Part shown: in pieces, positions 39,649 through 42,053 of the stretch
Layout of the letters: every line of letters starts with the position of its first letter
Numbering within the stretch: position 1 is the stretch's first letter
DNA from: a virus
Length of the DNA: 42,053 nucleotides
Direction: 5' to 3' (one strand)
Virus record (IMG/VR): IMGVR_UViG_3300029268_000040
Coordinates: 1 to 42,053 of that record
Made by a program: the position numbers and the translations under genes
The notes under the pieces: model-generated
What the model saw: only the letters and a program-made list of their open reading frames with translations
What the model was told of the DNA's origin: nothing
Databases searched by the model: none

Positions 39649-40218
39649 ATGGCTAATATTAATACCGTTTTTGGTGCTCGTTATTTGATGGATCCCTTTG
39701 GTGGTAGTGCTAGTGGTAAATTATTGCCTTTTGCTGTGCTAGCTGGCGATGCTACTGCTTTATATGTTGGGGATTTTGTTAAATTAACTGGTACTGCTGA
39801 TTTCTCTGAAAATTTAAAACTTGGATATCTTCCAGTCGTTACACAAGCCACTGCTACGCACGTTGTTTTAGGCGTGGTTGAAGGTTTTGGCGAAGACCCT
39901 AGCAATTTAGAAAAAATTTATCGTCCTGCTAATACTGCAAGGACTGTCTGGGTAAACGTTAACTACAATGCATTTTTCACGATTCAATCTGATGGAACTT
40001 GTATTGCTGCTGATATTGGGCAGTGTGCAGACATTGTTGTTGGCGCTGGTAACACATTTACTGGCTTATCAGGTATGCAACTAAATCATGCTAGTTTGAG
40101 TGGTTCCGATGGTCAATTAAAGATTGTTGGACTTGCTCCAGGAAGCGAATTTGGTTTGTACACAAAATTGGTTGTGATGATGAATGAACAATTTTATAAA
40201 CAAGTAGCTGGTGTTTAA
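39649..40218 (+). CDS. Putative head decoration / structural cement protein
   Basis: A 189-residue mostly beta protein with GAGGG upstream. LLPFAVLAGDATALYVGDFVKLTG and GVVEGFGEDPSNLEKIYRPANTART resemble phage capsid-stabilising proteins encoded next to major capsid genes. The order scaffold, this gene, major capsid supports that role, but the family match is by eye. Confidence 0.7.
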   Translation: MANINTVFGARYLMDPFGGSASGKLLPFAVLAGDATALYVGDFVKLTGTADFSENLKLGYLPVVTQATATHVVLGVVEGFGEDPSNLEKIYRPANTARTVWVNVNYNAFFTIQSDGTCIAADIGQCADIVVGAGNTFTGLSGMQLNHASLSGSDGQLKIVGLAPGSEFGLYTKLVVMMNEQFYKQVAGV

Positions 40219-40233
40219 TAGAGGAGACTTTTC

Positions 40234-41142
40234 ATGGGTATAATTACTAGAGGTTTAACACCTAAGCTGATGCGTCCAGGCTTAAATATGATTTTTGGTG
40301 ATGCATATGCTCAACTGCCCGATCAATGGAGCAGATTATACGAACATAGTGTTTCACATTTAAATTATGAAGAAGATCAACAGATCGTTACTATGGGCCT
40401 TGCTCAGGTAAAAAGTGAAGGTTCTTCGATCATATATGATGATATCAAACAAGGTTATCCAGCTCGATATCAACATACAGTATATGGTTTAGGTTTCATC
40501 ATTACTGAAGAACAAGTAGAAGATAATTTATATTTGACAGTTGCTGAAATTAAAACCAGAGGCTTGGCTTATTCAATGGCTGTTACCAAGAACTACAATG
40601 GCGCAAATATCTTTAATTTTGCGGTTAGTGGTTCATATGTGGGCGGTGATGGTGTTCCTTTACTTAGCACTTTACATCCTTCGGAAAGTGGAAACATGAG
40701 CAATACATTTGTTGTTTCTGCCGACCTATCTGAAAGTGCTCTAGAAGACATGCTTATCATGATTCAAGATACTCGTGATTCTAGAAATAAGAAGATGGCA
40801 TTGAGCGAAACCGCTTTATTAGTTCCTTTACAGTTACAGTTTGAAGCAGAAAGAATTTTAAGAAATCCACAGAGACCAGACACAGCAGAACGCGACATTA
40901 ATGCTATGTATAGTCAAGGTCGTTTCCCAGAAGGTATTTATATTAATAACTTCTTAACTGATCCTAATATGTGGTTTGTATTGACAACCTGTCCTAATTC
41001 TTTACGTTATTTTGAAAGAAGTCCTATCATATTTTCAGATGATAATGATTTCGATACAGATAACATGAAGTTTAAAGTTAAAGAGCGCTATTCATTCGGC
41101 TGGTCTGATTGGAGAGGCGTATTTGGTAGTGGTAGCCCGTAA
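40234..41142 (+). CDS. Major capsid protein (HK97-fold, Mu gpT-like type)
   Basis: A 302-residue protein with GAGGAGAC before the ATG. RGLTPKLMRPGLNMIFGDAY at the N-terminus, NLYLTVAEIKTRGLAYSMAVTKN (E-loop and spine-helix region), a DTRDSRNKKMALSETALLVP segment, RFPEGIYINNFL and a terminal KERYSFGWSDWRGVFGS agree with this phage capsid group. It forms the head shell and is presumably folded with host GroEL and the phage GroES-like protein. A 12-bp stem hairpin follows. Confidence 0.88.
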   Translation: MGIITRGLTPKLMRPGLNMIFGDAYAQLPDQWSRLYEHSVSHLNYEEDQQIVTMGLAQVKSEGSSIIYDDIKQGYPARYQHTVYGLGFIITEEQVEDNLYLTVAEIKTRGLAYSMAVTKNYNGANIFNFAVSGSYVGGDGVPLLSTLHPSESGNMSNTFVVSADLSESALEDMLIMIQDTRDSRNKKMALSETALLVPLQLQFEAERILRNPQRPDTAERDINAMYSQGRFPEGIYINNFLTDPNMWFVLTTCPNSLRYFERSPIIFSDDNDFDTDNMKFKVKERYSFGWSDWRGVFGSGSP

Positions 41143-41156
41143 TAGGGGGAATGAAT

Positions 41157-41185
41157 ATGGATGGGAGTATTTAACTCCCATCCAT
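41157..41185 (+). terminator. Strong hairpin after the major capsid gene
   Basis: ATGGATGGGAGT, loop ATTTA, ACTCCCATCCAT: 12 perfect pairs. Only TTCC follows, so it may serve as a partial terminator or as an mRNA stabiliser for the capsid message. Confidence 0.7.
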
Positions 41186-41250
41186 TTCCTACTTATTAAT
41201 TATCTTTCGAAGAAAGCGGCGTAATACGTCGTTAATAGGAGAATATATAT

Positions 41251-42053
41251 ATGAGTTATTCAGAATATCCGCATGGGTTTGCGCATGGTCTTACTGTTCG
41301 CGATATCCCTGTAAATATGGCTATTAATCCAAAAGCAAATGTGTTTTGGGTTGATAGTGTAAACGGTTCGAATTATAACAAAGGTACTTTTACTCGTCCA
41401 TTTGCAACATTGGCTTTTGCTGTTACACAATGTGTTGCATCTCAAGGTGATATTATTTATCTTGCTGCTGGTCATGCTGAAAGTGTAGTTGCTGCTTCAG
41501 GTGTTCTCTTTAATATCGCTGGGATGACTGTTATATTTTTAGGCGAAGGTACTAACAGAGCTCGCCTCACTTTTTCTACGCTAGTTTCTGCCGGCATCAC
41601 AATTAGTGCAGCTAATGTAACTTTAGTTAATCCATATTTTGTTACAAATATTGATGCATTAACAAGTCCAATTACGATTACTGGTGCTAATTGCCAAATT
41701 GTTAATGGTGAATGGCATGACGCTGCTGCTAAAGCTGCTACTGATTGTATTATCACATCAGCAGCTGCTACTGGTTTAAAAATAAATGGTTGGAAATATT
41801 TTGCTAGTACTACTGGTACACAGAAAAATAGCCAGATCAGATTACTTGGTGTTAATGATGCTGTATTAAGCAATATCGATATTGCAGGTGACTTCATTGT
41901 TGGTAATGTTAATAACTTAACTACTGCATGCTTAAATCTCCGCTTGGAAGACGTTAAGTTAAAGAACACTAATGCAACTCCAAAACCTGGTATTGTTCTT
42001 CAAGCAAACACCACTGGTATGGCAAAGAATGTTGATATTCGTATAGTTTCTGG
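41251..42053 (+). CDS. Repeat-rich virion surface protein, N-terminal 267 residues (continues at base 1)
   Basis: The ATG at 41251 follows AGGAGA. It starts MSYSEYPHGFAHGLTVRDIP. NVFWVDSVNGSNYNKGTFTRPFATL then VTQCVASQGDIIYLAAGHAESV is the entry motif of a right-handed beta-helix (pectate-lyase-like) fold seen in phage surface proteins; later rungs (VTLVNPYF, ITITGANCQIVNG, LKINGWKY) fit. No enzyme active site is seen. The frame runs across the contig ends into the 1-2923 part. Confidence 0.88.
   Translation, partial: MSYSEYPHGFAHGLTVRDIPVNMAINPKANVFWVDSVNGSNYNKGTFTRPFATLAFAVTQCVASQGDIIYLAAGHAESVVAASGVLFNIAGMTVIFLGEGTNRARLTFSTLVSAGITISAANVTLVNPYFVTNIDALTSPITITGANCQIVNGEWHDAAAKAATDCIITSAAATGLKINGWKYFASTTGTQKNSQIRLLGVNDAVLSNIDIAGDFIVGNVNNLTTACLNLRLEDVKLKNTNATPKPGIVLQANTTGMAKNVDIRIVS
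41919..42053. repeat. Terminal overlap identical to window start
   Basis: Matches bases 1-135 with one difference (41927 c, base 9 g). See the entry for 1-135. Confidence 0.95.

Noticed and set aside
41472-41969. 165-codon minus-strand ORF near the window end
   Set aside because: It is the antisense shadow of the N-terminal beta-helix gene, without an RBS or recognisable domain.
1-42053. tRNA genes or CRISPR arrays
   Set aside because: I found no cloverleaf with a T-loop signature and no regular repeat-spacer pattern. The Cas4-like protein is explained by phage recombination.
41919-42053. True terminal redundancy of the virion DNA
   Set aside because: The overlap falls in the middle of a structural gene and restores it, as expected for an assembly cut in a circular or permuted genome, so it cannot be taken as physical ends.

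Overview
The window is one complete tailed-phage genome, linearised inside a gene. Its first 135 bases reappear as its last 135 (41919-42053, one mismatch), so the molecule closes to a circle of 41,918 bp. The module is that of a P22-like short-tailed phage: small and large terminase, portal, GroES-like protein, scaffold, major capsid protein, gp4-like adaptor, gp10-like tail protein, ejection proteins and tail fibres. The DNA is AT-rich. A lipobox-bearing spanin-like pair and a perfect TTATCCACA DnaA box point to a Gram-negative host, but no host can be named. I see no integrase, polymerase, helicase, tRNA or CRISPR array.

Layout. A long rightward late region runs from the terminase small subunit (30.0 kb) through a cluster of small genes, the intein-split large terminase, portal, GroES-like protein, scaffold and capsid genes, across the contig junction into a 1196-residue repeat-rich surface protein. 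It continues through head-completion, ejection and fibre genes (3-17.6 kb) to lysis genes (17.6-19.7 kb). A leftward early operon (23.5 to 19.76 kb) carries a Rad52/Erf-like annealing protein, a Cas4/RecB-like nuclease and small unknowns. A small XRE repressor lies next to it. A rightward replication operon (24.7-27.0 kb) encodes a winged-helix protein, a lambda O-like initiator with the origin inside its gene, and RusA. A second leftward operon (29.5 to 27.3 kb) encodes small membrane, zinc-ribbon and HTH proteins.

Regulation. The repressor probably binds ATAACA-N2-TGTTAT palindromes, which lie inside the spacers of both leftward early promoters and, with one mismatch, of its own promoter. 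The repressor and the replication operon are each followed or preceded by a duplicated module: promoter (TTGACW-N17-GATAAT) plus a roughly 120-nt structured leader. In the two copies a 13-bp closing stem changes sequence while staying paired, and the loop core is conserved. The leader ends at a Shine-Dalgarno site that can be sequestered.

Most remarkable points. (1) The large terminase carries an intein whose HNH endonuclease is not fused in frame but encoded in a different reading frame inside the intein, with its own ribosome-binding site. (2) The duplicated, covarying leader RNA looks like an unclassified translational control element; one copy ends in a 15-codon ORF and a terminator and may act as a free RNA. 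(3) The origin has a DnaA box and three helically phased palindromic iterons within the initiator gene.
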